A DNA stretch of 64,000 nt from Vicia villosa (taxonomy: Eukaryota; Streptophyta; Magnoliopsida; Fabales; Fabaceae). The first letter of the stretch is position 1; each line of letters begins with the position of its first letter. The translations under genes and the position numbers were made by a program. The notes beneath the pieces were generated by a model. The model was not told the DNA's origin and ran no database searches. It saw only the letters and a program-made list of their open reading frames with translations. Shown here in pieces: positions 23,647 through 33,532 of this stretch. The stretch is taken from assembly GCF_029867415.1 (NCBI RefSeq), contig NW_026705147.1:1107159-1171158 (forward strand), written 5' to 3'.

Positions 23647-23676
23647 GTGATTTCGAGTGCGAGTTCTGAAGGAACA
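23647..23676 (+). pseudogene. 30-bp scrap of E5 between E3 and E4
   Basis: The bases between the E3 LTR end and the E4 LTR. Because E4 duplicated GAACA on insertion, this scrap is continuous with 46358 onward, where degraded chromovirus pol begins. Confidence 0.7.
23672..23676. repeat. Left target-site duplication of E4
   Basis: GAACA, identical to 46353-46357. Confidence 0.95.
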
Positions 23677-25251
23677 TGTCATACCCCAATTTTTGACCTA
23701 AGATACCACCTCATATCATTTGCATATGCATCATTTGCATCTCTAACAAATTGCATAGCTTGTGTTTGCTACTTGTGACTCAGCAGGATTTAATCAGGAA
23801 ATCACTCATCAGTGCAAATAACACTCAATTAGGGTTTTGTTCTCCCTACATCTCAAATGAATCATCTTCATCAATAATCAACATTTGGTCCTCAGAGATT
23901 CATTTCAACAAGCTCAAAGGCTCTGAATCGACTGAATTAGGGTTTTGACTGAAGACAACACACTCCTGACTTTTGCTCAGAATTTGACCTAATGGCTTGG
24001 GACATGATATCAAGACCTCAAGTGCATCATTTTGACCTAATCCATTGGCTCATAACATCTCCTACACAAAGATTGATCAGACAAATCCTCAGATCAGGGT
24101 TTTGAACTATCAGGGACTGAAATCAGGGATCACATTTGGGAAACCCTAAAAATCCCCAGGGAGTCAATCAAAGGTTTCAATCATCCTCAAATAATCCCTA
24201 TGACAATATCCAATGGAAATTGCATCTCAATTCAAGATCCACAGTCATCAATTTTATCAAGTCGACAATTAGGGTTTTTGACCTAATTCATTGAATAGCT
24301 GACTTTTTAATCAGGACATGGTGCCACAACTCAAAACATGGCTCAATATCCTCTAATGATTCAATGTGATCCATTCATACCATTCATATGGTGAGGATAG
24401 CATGTTTCATTTGAAATCTCCAGAAACGCGATTCGTCTGAAAAAGTCAACTGTACAAGATCACCATTGACTTTTGGGGAATTTTGGTCAACCATGACTTT
24501 TGAAGTTGAAAATCATCAATATATGAAGTATGAAGTCATTTGATCAAGAAAAATCAAGAAAATCAATCAAGAATCAAAAAGTCAAAAGTTTGACTTTCAT
24601 ACTTAGAAAATTTTTCTAAGTGTTTTTCATAGTTTTTTCCAAACTTTGAAAGGGAATAACTCAAAATTTCACCTACAAACGGAAAAAAACTTCCAACATG
24701 AAAGTTGTAGATTTTGATCCAATAAACAACTTTGGCACATATAATTTTTTTCCATAAGATCAACCATTTAAGAGATATGAAGCTTCAAAGTTGGTATCTT
24801 TTGAAAATTTCACTTAAAACTTCATTTTCTTCAAAGTTCATGGAACTTTTTCACCCACCTCCTTAAGGATCTTGAAGAAACTTTCAACTAGGGTTTTGAA
24901 GTGTGTAATATGAGCTTTCCAAAATGTCCAAGAGCATGAAAAAATATGGAGTGTAGCTATGGTTTTGAATTTTGACATTAGTGACCATTTCACTTGAAAT
25001 TTCAAGCCATTTTTGCAAAGTTATGAACCAATTTGCCAAATAATGCAAGTAATGGCACACCAAAGCAATGATTGAATGATATTTTCTGGTTTAAGATCAT
25101 ATAGGAAAGGGATAAGAAGCTTGGCCAAAATAACCATGGTTTAGTTACTTTAACCATTTGCATTTAATGTGAAAGATTCCACTTTATCCCTTAAGCCAAA
25201 TCATCACTTCTTGAAGCAAGTTGCAAAGCTTGGAGTTCAGAATCCTTGGCC

Positions 25252-25259
25252 TATAAATA
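25252..25259 (+). promoter_or_regulatory. TATA box of E4 5' LTR
   Basis: TATAAATA in a CCTATAAATAGAGG context, about 1.58 kb into the LTR, followed by a C/A-rich region likely to contain the start site. The same box is at 42914-42921 in the 3' LTR and at a similar depth in E8. Confidence 0.8.
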
Positions 25260-26202
25260 GAGGTTTAAATCACTCTTCAATTCACACCAAAACCTCACAA
25301 TTATAGGTTTTCTCTCTTCTTTCTTAGAATGCAAGTTTCTTAAGTTTCAAAGAGGTAAAATTCTCAACCTCTAAATCTTTGAAGTTCTGGCCAAAGTGAG
25401 GGTTCTAACATCTCATAAACATCAAATGTGATGTGTTTGATCCACTCACACACCCCAAATCACCCCAAAACTCAGATTCACTTTTCAACCTCCATATGAA
25501 CATGAAATGAGCCTTATCATGCCAAAATTCACACAAGCTCATTTCTGTCCAAACTAATGCTTCTAACACATCCTATATACCATATGTGAGCTATCCCAAT
25601 CATCCTCCCTGACCTGTAACTCCAAAATCATCAAGCTTGATCCTCACTTGAGTCCTACTGCAGATCGAGCATCACCAACTGGGCTAGGGGTTTTCAATTC
25701 ATTCCAGGCATTCAAACACCTTCCATAAGGTCCACTGATGCTGTCCAGATCAAGAAACAACAACTGGAACTCCTCATTTGCAGAATTCAATTCTCAGTTT
25801 GGCTGTTTTTGAGGTAAGTGCTCATGAACTTCAAACTCTATCATGCACGCATCATAAATGAAATATTGATATACCATCTTGTTTCTGCACCTATGAGGAT
25901 CATTAACCCTCAATCAATTGCATCATATCATGATCATACACGATTTCACAATGATTTGTCATATTAGGGTTCTTCGTGTTCATCACAAAATTGATCACCT
26001 TAGAGCAAAAATAAATGAATTATGAGGGCACCATCATGATCCTTGTAAAAAACCGAGTGAGATAGACCTTTCACTTGATCAATTTGGTTCAGTTTTCAGA
26101 AATTTCAAAATCAAATTGGGGATGTGTTCTTGGCGCCTTTTTCTGTTCAGAAATTTCAAATGTTCGTTTTTAAATATAATTAAAGGGGGTAGTTATAATA
26201 AC

Positions 26203-26280
26203 AAGCTGCGCGCGCAGCTGGGTTGGCAAGTGTTTTGGCTGGTGAACATAAGGGCGTGAGTTCAAGCCCTAGTGGAGACA
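26203..26280 (+). other. tRNA-like module in E4 5' LTR
   Basis: CAGCTGGGTTGG (26215-26226) resembles a tRNA D-arm/A box (TAGCTCAGTTGG), and AGTTCAAGCCC (26259-26269) resembles a B box (GGTTCRANNCC) 32 nt later, the tRNA spacing. The segment starts inside an AGCTGCGCGCGCAGCT palindrome and is followed by a T-run. No acceptor stem closes, so it is not a tRNA gene. The 3' LTR copy is at about 43865-43940, with one base fewer between the boxes. Confidence 0.55.
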
Positions 26281-27504
26281 AAACCATTTTTTTTGCAACC
26301 TATTTTCTTTCATTTTTAACAAACTTCACCAATTAATTTAACCAATCAAAATTCATTATTTTCACTTCATTTTTTTTACACTCTCTATTTAATATACATA
26401 TTTTGATAATATTAAAAAAAATCACAAAAAAAGATTCATTTAATATATTTTTAATTAAGTTTAAAATGACTTGTTTTTAAGTATTTTTAGTACTTTTAAA
26501 TATTATTTTTCATTTGATTTTCAAACTTAATCACTTGTAAATATTTTTTTGAAGCAAACCCTAATCATCTAAGTGTGAATTGAGGATAATCTTTTGTTTA
26601 TCTTGATTAAATTGACTTCTTTCAAAATTTAAATCGTTTTAAAACAAGCGATCGCGATTCTCTTTCAAAACGATAAACCACTTCTTTGATTAAATTTTTT
26701 TTAATTGATCAATTGATTTTCAAAACGAAGTGGGGCCTCTCGAATATTAGAGAGTGTAAGTCCCATTTCTTTTCTTTTTGTACAGTTTGTTTTTCTCAAA
26801 ACAATAAAACTTCTTCAAAAACAAAATCTTTTCAAAACAATTTTCAAATCATTTTCAAATCATTTTCAAAACAACAAAACTTCAAATTATTCAAAACTTT
26901 TCAAATATACCATGGGCCTCCATGTAGGTATAAGTCCCAAGCCCTTTTGTACATACCCACTCCAGTACATGAAATTAGGTATTTCATTGTACGCCTTTTG
27001 TACATATCTCAATCAATTTGTTTTTAACTTTGAATAACAAACCAAAAATGAAGGTTTCTTTAAATCTTCCCAAAATATACCATGGGCCTCCATGTAGGTA
27101 TAAGTCCCAAGCCCTTTTGTAAATACCTGTTTACATAGCTTTGAATAAACTCAAGTGGACCTCTCCCCGAGTATAAGTCCCGAGCCCTGTGTATACAAAT
27201 GGATCATGCTTACAGGTATATTTCCTTCATAAACTCTATTATATACACACACTTTGTCATATATGTATAACTGTTCATATTTGTTCATGTACTTGTTCAT
27301 GTTTGTTCGTACTTGTTCATACTTGTGATTGTGTTATATATACTTGTTCAACTTAGTACAACACTAGGTTCCCCATAGCCTCCTATTGGGCTTCGTGCAA
27401 AGAATCTCCCTAGTTTAGGTTAGGACATAGAGTATGGTTTCCCGGTGAAATCGCTCTAAGAGCTCAAACCAACTATACCATGCCTCCCCTTGGGCTTTGT
27501 ACAA

Positions 27505-27640
27505 ACGAGTGTCCCTCCCATAGCCTCCTCTTGGGCTTACAATGCAAGGACCCTGGATTGTCCCTCCCATAGCCTCCTCTTGGGCTTACAATGCAAGGAC
27601 CCTCGGATAGCCTCCTCTTGGGCTTCGTACAAGGACCCAC
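27505..27640 (+). repeat. E4 LTR repeats with 'cctcctcttgggct'
   Basis: About 45-bp imperfect direct repeats with CATAGCCTCCTCTTGGGCTT and a 'caaggaccc' tail, three to four copies. Duplicated in the 3' LTR (about 45166-45301). The E8 LTR has related repeats reading 'tgtacaaagcccaag' on the plus strand. Confidence 0.85.
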
Positions 27641-27763
27641 GGGCTTCTTATAAGCATCCCCCAATATCCAAATCAAATACCCTAGGAGATTAGACATTTT
27701 TCATCTCTATGCTAGGAGTATCTCTTATATATCATCACAAACAATCAATCAATCAAACTTTTT

Positions 27764-28012
27764 TGCCACAAGTCTGGCTAATCAATCAAACTTTTTTGCC
27801 ACAAGTCTGGCTAATCAATCAAACTTTTTCTTGCCACAAGGCTGGCTAATCAATCAAACTGTTTTACCACCGTACTGGATGATTAATCAAAGTTTTTGTC
27901 ACAAGGCTGACTTCATTGAAACTTTTGCCACGAGGCTGGCTGATTAATCAAAACTTTTTGTCACAAGGCTGACTTCATTGAAAGTTTTTTGCCACAAGGC
28001 TGGTTAAACAAA
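27764..28012 (+). repeat. E4 LTR mini-hairpin repeats with CACAAGGCT loop
   Basis: About eight units of 30-40 bp, each with a loop of the type ACAAGGCT or ACAAGTCT between complementary triplets. The triplets change together: TGCC/GGC in several units, TGTC/GAC in others. Copies in the 3' LTR at about 45425-45673. Confidence 0.75.
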
Positions 28013-28697
28013 CAAAAACATCTTTATCATTCTAAGCACCCTAAGTGGCATGGCCCCGGGCTTATAATGAAAAGATTTTCAAACAAATCAAACAGATGTA
28101 TGTGATGATATAGATTAGATACATCTAGCATTTAGACGACATTTGTCTATTTTCCTTTGCTTCCACTAGCATAAGTGGGAACTACGATTGCTCTGACTTT
28201 CTCAACATCCCTTTGAGAATACGTAGGCACAAGGTCGATCCTTGGCGAGCAAAACAAAACAAAAAAAACCACTCAAACTTTAGCACCCGTAGACCCGAGC
28301 TACAGATGCTCTGATTCCCTCTAAGGGATATGTATGCAGAGGATCGCGATGATCTTTGCGAGCATAATCAAACAAACACCTTAGGTCCCACCTATTTCAC
28401 AAGAACCTCCACCACAACAAGAATGGAATAAAACAAAATAAAGAAACCTATAGAGTATTATAGATACGTTGGGTGCTAATACCTTCCCTTCGTATAACCA
28501 ACCCTCTTACCCGGAATCTCTCCCCCACTTTTTAGGTTATTGCAGCTTTTTTCCTTTTCCTACTTTGGAAACAATAAAAAGTTTGGTCGATACAAAAGAA
28601 AAATCATTTTTTTGAGCACTCGAGCCCAAAGAAGGCATCAGGTGTCTCATCCACAAAAAAGAGGAACAAAAACGATTTTTCGCCCGCGACAGAAAAA

Positions 28698-28715
28698 TGG
28701 CGACTTCACTGGGGA
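28698..28715 (+). other. E4 primer binding site
   Basis: TGGCGACTTCACTGGGGA six bases after the LTR end, close to the TGGCGACTCCACTGGGGA form of Ogre elements, which pair with tRNA-Arg. One base differs from that form. Confidence 0.88.
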
Positions 28716-29536
28716 GAAAACTTTTTGTTGTTTCCAAAGAAAGGGTTATTTCTATTTATTTTGTTTTTATTTTATTTTTGTTACATGTGTGGTTCCTTGG
28801 TCCTGTTACTTGTGTGATTCTGTTACAAGTGATACATTATGGACAAATCCTAACCCGGATTAAGTACACATAAGAATTAGGTGGAGGGTATAGTCATGTA
28901 TGGCATACAAGGAGTTCAGTCCTTAAAAAGTCAGCATGAGAATCCTTCCGCTCAGTGGAGGTTCCTTGTTTGTAGTATATGTTTAGCAAGTTCAGTTGTG
29001 AAGACATTATTGCTTTCATTGAACTGTAGAAGCTGAGTTGGCTGTAGAACCCCAACCCATCCTGGCCTTATTAGGTTGTGGTGCAGAAACTATTCAAGTG
29101 TAGACTTGGATTAGTTGTCATGCGGAGAACCACACTCAGACGAGTTTTTCTTGAGAATATTGCTGGCTCACAAGTTCAGTTGTGCAAGCCGGTAATATCC
29201 GAAAGAAAAATGTGGACTCTGACGTATCAGTAGAACATGTTTTGCAGGTGATAAACCCTAGTACTATCCCATGTTTGGTTCTCTGACCTCATGCTCGTGA
29301 CGCTGGACCGTTGAACTTGTGTGTACCATGTTTGTGTTACCATGTTTGTAGTACCATGTTTGCGTTACCATGTTTGAACTACCATGTTTGCTTTACCATG
29401 TTTGAATATGTGACATCCATGCATCCATGCATTCATACATTCATTAAAAAACCCATCTTTTTCCATAAAAACATGATTTTTCCAAAAAAAAAAAAAAATT
29501 TAGAAATTTTCCTTGCAAACATTATAGGATTAAGTT
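28716..29536 (+). other. E4 leader between primer site and ORF1
   Basis: About 820 bases without a gene. It ends with an A-run and ORF1's ATG and includes a 14-bp tandem repeat at 29324-29407. It is the expected place for RNA dimerisation and packaging signals, but I cannot point to one. Confidence 0.8.
29324..29407 (+). repeat. Six 14-bp tandem repeats in E4 leader
   Basis: Unit TACCATGTTTGNNN, six times in register. The first 11 bases are invariant and the last three vary. Each unit supplies an ATG upstream of ORF1. Confidence 0.93.
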
Positions 29537-31072
29537 ATGGAGTGGGTAAAAAGGCATACCAAGAAGTACGGTTTCAAAGCTCCTAATGTAGAAAGACTGA
29601 AAGAGTTAGCATCTTTTGTACAAGATCCTTCCGATTTTAGGAAAAGCCATGGAAAGCTTTTGCCTATCTTGAACACTCATGTTGATGAAGGACTTCTCAA
29701 AACTCTGGTTCAGTTCTATGATCCCGTCTACCGGTGTTTCACCTTTCCAGACTATCAGTTGGTACCAACCTTGGAAGAATATGCCAATCTTTTGGGTATT
29801 CCTGTATCTGACAAAATACCTTTCAATGGTTTGGAAGCCATTCCTAAGTCACCAGTCATTGCAGCAAGTATCCACTTGAAGAAATCTGAAATAGAAAGTA
29901 ATTGGACTACCAAAGAAAACTTTCCGGGTTTGACTTCGCAGTTTCTAATAAAGAAAGCCTTTGATTTCATTGACACTGGTAGCATGATAGCTTTTGAAGC
30001 TATACTAGCCTTGCTCATCTATGGGTTGGTTCTGTTTCCCAACATCAACGACTTTGTTGATATCAATGCCATAAAGATCTTTCTGATTGGAAATCCTGTT
30101 CCGACTTTGCTTGGTGACACGTATTTCTCTATTCATCACAAAAATCGCCAAGGTGGTGGAATCATTGTATGTTGTGCACCTCTTTTGTACAAATGGATTG
30201 TTTCACACTTACCTAAGTCTCCTATTTTCACGGAAAACCGAGAAGGTTTGCGTTGGCCTCGAAGACTTATGTCACTTACTAATAATGATATTCATTGGTA
30301 TACCTTGGCTCGCTGTGGTACAGAAACCATTGATAGTTGTGGAGAGTTCGCCAACGTACCTCTCATTGGTACACAAGGAGGAATTAACTACAATCCGGTC
30401 CTAGCCCGACGACAACTCGGGTATGCAAATTCAGTTAAACCTGTTGGTCTCGCAGTGGAAAGCTACTTCTACCAAGAAGGGGAGGATCCTCAAGGGTTGA
30501 AAACAAGAATGGTGAGAGCTTTGTACGACGTCCGATGGAAAGGAAAAGGTGAGATAAGGAACTGCATTGCTACGAACGCCTACACCAGCTGGGTGAAGAA
30601 AAGAGCAAAGGAGTTTCGAATGCCTTATGATTATGAAAAACCCATGTTCCCTGTAGTGTCTCAACTACCCAATGTTCCCATTAACAATGTGGAAGAGTAC
30701 CAGGAGATTTTAGCCAAGATGAGGTTAGAAAAGGACTCTTGGGAAGAAAAGTTTCGTAAGACTGATGAGGAAAATAGAAAGTTGAAGAAAAGGGTGAAAG
30801 ATCACGAAGAAACTCTCTATTATCAAGATGGATGGCTCATGAGCAAAGATGAGAAGATCCGTCGGAAAGACGCCGCAATCAGAAGATACATCAAAGAAAG
30901 CAAGAAAAATCCTGAAGCCTCGACAAGCAACGCTCCGATGCCTGACAATTGGAAGAATGTTGTTGACAAGCTGAGAGCTGAAAAGGCTGAGTTGAAAGCT
31001 TACTATGGGAAAGAAATCATGAAGCTCAAGCTGCACAACGCATTTGGTTCTTCGTCCGATGAAGATGTTTAG
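29537..31072 (+). CDS. Ogre ORF1, plant-mobile-domain-like protein (511 aa)
   Basis: Intact frame before gag, the extra ORF1 typical of Ogre. Residues about 1-380 form a globular domain related to the plant mobile domain / DUF7745 group: YDPVYRCFTFPDYQLVPTLE, EYANLLGIPV, FEAILALLIYGLVLFPNIND, LLGDTYFSIHHKNRQGGG, CAPLLYKWIVSHLP and GLRWPRRLMSL are recognisable. Residues about 390-470 are rich in Glu, Lys and Arg with heptad-like spacing, a probable coiled coil. The biochemical function is unknown. Related domains occur in host silencing factors such as the MAIL1/MAIN group, so an anti-silencing or nuclear role is a reasonable inference. The ATG at 29537 is the first in frame. It is followed by a plant-like 3' UTR. 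Confidence 0.9.
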   Translation: MEWVKRHTKKYGFKAPNVERLKELASFVQDPSDFRKSHGKLLPILNTHVDEGLLKTLVQFYDPVYRCFTFPDYQLVPTLEEYANLLGIPVSDKIPFNGLEAIPKSPVIAASIHLKKSEIESNWTTKENFPGLTSQFLIKKAFDFIDTGSMIAFEAILALLIYGLVLFPNINDFVDINAIKIFLIGNPVPTLLGDTYFSIHHKNRQGGGIIVCCAPLLYKWIVSHLPKSPIFTENREGLRWPRRLMSLTNNDIHWYTLARCGTETIDSCGEFANVPLIGTQGGINYNPVLARRQLGYANSVKPVGLAVESYFYQEGEDPQGLKTRMVRALYDVRWKGKGEIRNCIATNAYTSWVKKRAKEFRMPYDYEKPMFPVVSQLPNVPINNVEEYQEILAKMRLEKDSWEEKFRKTDEENRKLKKRVKDHEETLYYQDGWLMSKDEKIRRKDAAIRRYIKESKKNPEASTSNAPMPDNWKNVVDKLRAEKAELKAYYGKEIMKLKLHNAFGSSSDEDV

Positions 31073-31381
31073 GATTTGTTTAGATTTTCATTTATCATTT
31101 GCTTTTGTAAGGAGCTATGCTCCAATGTTGTAACATTTCCCATTTATTCAATAAAAGAATTGTTTGTGTTCAAATGTTTGCAAGGAAATAATCTTTAAAA
31201 TGTTTGGAAAAATCATAAATTTCTTTTTGCATACATCATTCTGCATATCGAGTCTGTTGTATAGAGTCTTATCTTTTGGATCTTTCTCCAATAGATCGTC
31301 AAGCTGTCGCGTCTCAAAGTTTCTCGACCGCGTTCGCAATCAGATCACAGATACAATACTCGTTCAAGCAGAAGAAGAGTA
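31073..31381 (+). other. ORF1-gag spacer with poly(A)-signal-like elements
   Basis: 309 bases. GGAGCTATGCTCC (31111-31123) is a perfect 5-bp stem with a 3-nt loop, and AATAAA follows at 31150-31155 in a T-rich setting, as in a plant 3' UTR. The last 60 bases before the gag ATG are purine-rich. Confidence 0.6.
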
Positions 31382-33532
31382 ATGGAACACTCTGAACAAG
31401 AGAATATTGAGCTTCGTGGTACAGTGACCACTCTTCAGGAAAAATTGGAAAGTCTCACTACTCTGGTTGACTCCTTAATGGCCGCACAGAATCAGCCGCC
31501 GCCACCCAACAGTCAAGCAACAGTAACATCTGAAGTCACTACTCCAGTTTCTACAGTTGCATTCAACATTCCATCTTTCTCCATGCCAGAAGGTTGGGGC
31601 CCGCCTTTCAGTTTTGGTACAGGTTTCCGCCATAATTTCTCTGGGGTTCAAACAGCTACAACTGAAGCACCTGCTGCACAAGGTTCAGCATTTAGTCCAC
31701 ATTCAGGGGTAACTTTTTCCCAAATCACTATGGCACTTTCTCAACCCACTATGACAGTTCCGACCCCTACGGTTCACAATGTTCCTTATGATGGCAATGA
31801 GATTTATCATGATCAAGGTGATAGCACAAATCAGCGTAACCTTGTGGAAGATCTCCAAGAACAGTTCAACAAGATTCAACTGGAAGTCAAAGCTATTTGT
31901 GGCAAAGATTTGTTTGGAAAGAATGCCCAGGAGCTATGTTTGGTTCCCAGTGTACAAATACCTGCTAAATTCAAGGTCCCTGACTTTGAGAAGTACAAAG
32001 GTAGTTCTTGTCCACAAAGTCATCTCGTAATGTATGCTAGAAAGATGTCTACTTATGCAGATAATCATCAGTTGCTTATCCATTACTTTCAAGACAGTTT
32101 GACTGGTGCCGCACTGAAGTGGTACACAGGTTTGGATAGCACCAATATTCGGACTTTCAATGACCTAGGTGAGGCCTTTGTCCGACAATACAAGTATAAC
32201 TCGGATATGGCTCCCGACAGAGATCAGCTTCGATCCATGGCTCAGAAAGATCATGAAGCTTTCAAAGAGTATGCCCAACGATGGAGAGAAACTGCTGCTC
32301 AGATTAATCCACCGTTAAAAGAGAAAGAGATGACAAAAATCTTCTTGAATACTCTCAGTCCCTTTTATTATGAACGCATGATTGCTAGTGCTCCAAGTGA
32401 TTTCACCGAAATGGTAAACATGGGGATGCGTCTAGAAGAAGGAGTCCGAACCGGACGTCTGACTAAAGAAGGTGGATCTTCAAGCGGAACCAAAAAGTTC
32501 GGAAGTGGTTTCCCAAAGAAAAAAGAACAAAGTGTTGACATGGTGTCCCAAGGGAGGCCAAGAGGAAATGTCAGTCGTCAACAACAGGTTTCTGCTATTG
32601 CGCCAGTCGTTAATACAGCGCCAAATCCGGGATTTACCCCGCAGTTTCAACAACAACAGCCTCGACAACAGGCTCAACAACTTAACAACAATCAGAATCG
32701 TGTGCAAAGAGCTCCACAGTTTGATCCGATTCCAATGACCTATACAGAATTGTACCCTGCTTTGATTGAAAAAGGTCTTGTTCAAACTAGAGCACCACCA
32801 CCAGTACCTGAGAGACTCCCATGGTGGTACAAAGCTGAGGTCTCATGCCCTTATCATCAAGGAGCACCTGGCCATGATCTTGAGCATTGCATAGCTTTGA
32901 AATATGAAGTTCAGAGGTTGGTTAGATCTAATCTTCTCTCTTTCAGAAATTTGAACCCTAATGTGCAAGCAAATCCGCTGCCCAATCATGAAGGGCATGT
33001 TGTAAACATGGTATATGGATGTCCTGGCCAATACCGAGTCTATAATATCAACTTCTCAAGAGCAGATTTGGTACAAATGCACGCTACTCTTTGTCGGGGG
33101 CCGAATTTTCGCCAGCATCAATACGGTTCCTGTAGAATATGTTGTGTGGATCCTCACGGGTGTTCGATTGTGAGAAGAGATCTCCAAGTTTTGCTAGATA
33201 ATGGTACTATTGAGATCTACAGAAATAGGGATGAAAATGAAGTTAACATGATAGGATGTTATCCGCATGAGCTTTTAGTCTCAGATATCAACTCGGAAAT
33301 GCCTACAGTTAACGTCATCGTTCCTCATTTCAACATGCCCGAACGCATAGAAGTTACTTACAACAAGCCAAAGGTTCCTATTGCTCCTTTGATCATTTGT
33401 CTACCTGGACCTGTTCCTTATGACTCTGACAAGGCAGTTCCATACAACTACAATGCAACAATGATAAAGGACGGACAAGAAGTTCCTTTACCTACTCTTT
33501 CATCTGTCGTGAACATCGCTGATGTGAGTTGA
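31382..33532 (+). CDS. E4 gag (716 aa)
   Basis: Intact gag. A short N-terminal coiled coil (about residues 3-35) precedes a Pro/Thr-rich region. The capsid-like retrotransposon gag domain is at about residues 195-350: KVPDFEKYKGSSCPQSHLVM, DSLTGAALKWYTGLD, FNDLGEAFVRQYKYN, AFKEYAQRWRETAAQINPPL and IFLNTLSPFYYERM. A Gln-rich stretch follows. Instead of a CCHC knuckle there is CPYHQGAPGHDLEHC (residues 489-503), a Cys-His-His-Cys variant. It ends at a TGA (33530-33532); the next codons stay open in the same frame into the protease region, so pol expression needs readthrough or splicing. Confidence 0.93.
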   Translation: MEHSEQENIELRGTVTTLQEKLESLTTLVDSLMAAQNQPPPPNSQATVTSEVTTPVSTVAFNIPSFSMPEGWGPPFSFGTGFRHNFSGVQTATTEAPAAQGSAFSPHSGVTFSQITMALSQPTMTVPTPTVHNVPYDGNEIYHDQGDSTNQRNLVEDLQEQFNKIQLEVKAICGKDLFGKNAQELCLVPSVQIPAKFKVPDFEKYKGSSCPQSHLVMYARKMSTYADNHQLLIHYFQDSLTGAALKWYTGLDSTNIRTFNDLGEAFVRQYKYNSDMAPDRDQLRSMAQKDHEAFKEYAQRWRETAAQINPPLKEKEMTKIFLNTLSPFYYERMIASAPSDFTEMVNMGMRLEEGVRTGRLTKEGGSSSGTKKFGSGFPKKKEQSVDMVSQGRPRGNVSRQQQVSAIAPVVNTAPNPGFTPQFQQQQPRQQAQQLNNNQNRVQRAPQFDPIPMTYTELYPALIEKGLVQTRAPPPVPERLPWWYKAEVSCPYHQGAPGHDLEHCIALKYEVQRLVRSNLLSFRNLNPNVQANPLPNHEGHVVNMVYGCPGQYRVYNINFSRADLVQMHATLCRGPNFRQHQYGSCRICCVDPHGCSIVRRDLQVLLDNGTIEIYRNRDENEVNMIGCYPHELLVSDINSEMPTVNVIVPHFNMPERIEVTYNKPKVPIAPLIICLPGPVPYDSDKAVPYNYNATMIKDGQEVPLPTLSSVVNIADVS

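Larger units (their letters stand above)
23677..28691 (+). repeat. E4 5' LTR (5015 bp)
   Basis: Pairs with 41339-46352. Holds the promoter (TATA at 25252), a tRNA-like module (26215-26269), two copies of a 'catgggcctccatgtagg' segment (26911 and 27080), and two short-repeat blocks (27510-27640 and 27764-28012). Short open frames inside recur in the other LTR and are not genes. Confidence 0.97.

Noticed and set aside
27473..27697. Overlapping 67-74-codon frames on both strands, found again at 45134-45358
   Set aside because: They lie in the LTR repeat block and occur in both LTRs; the pattern is that of the DNA repeat.
29537..31072. Host gene of the plant mobile domain family
   Set aside because: It lies between primer site and gag inside a complete Ogre, the expected place of Ogre ORF1, and is not a separate locus.
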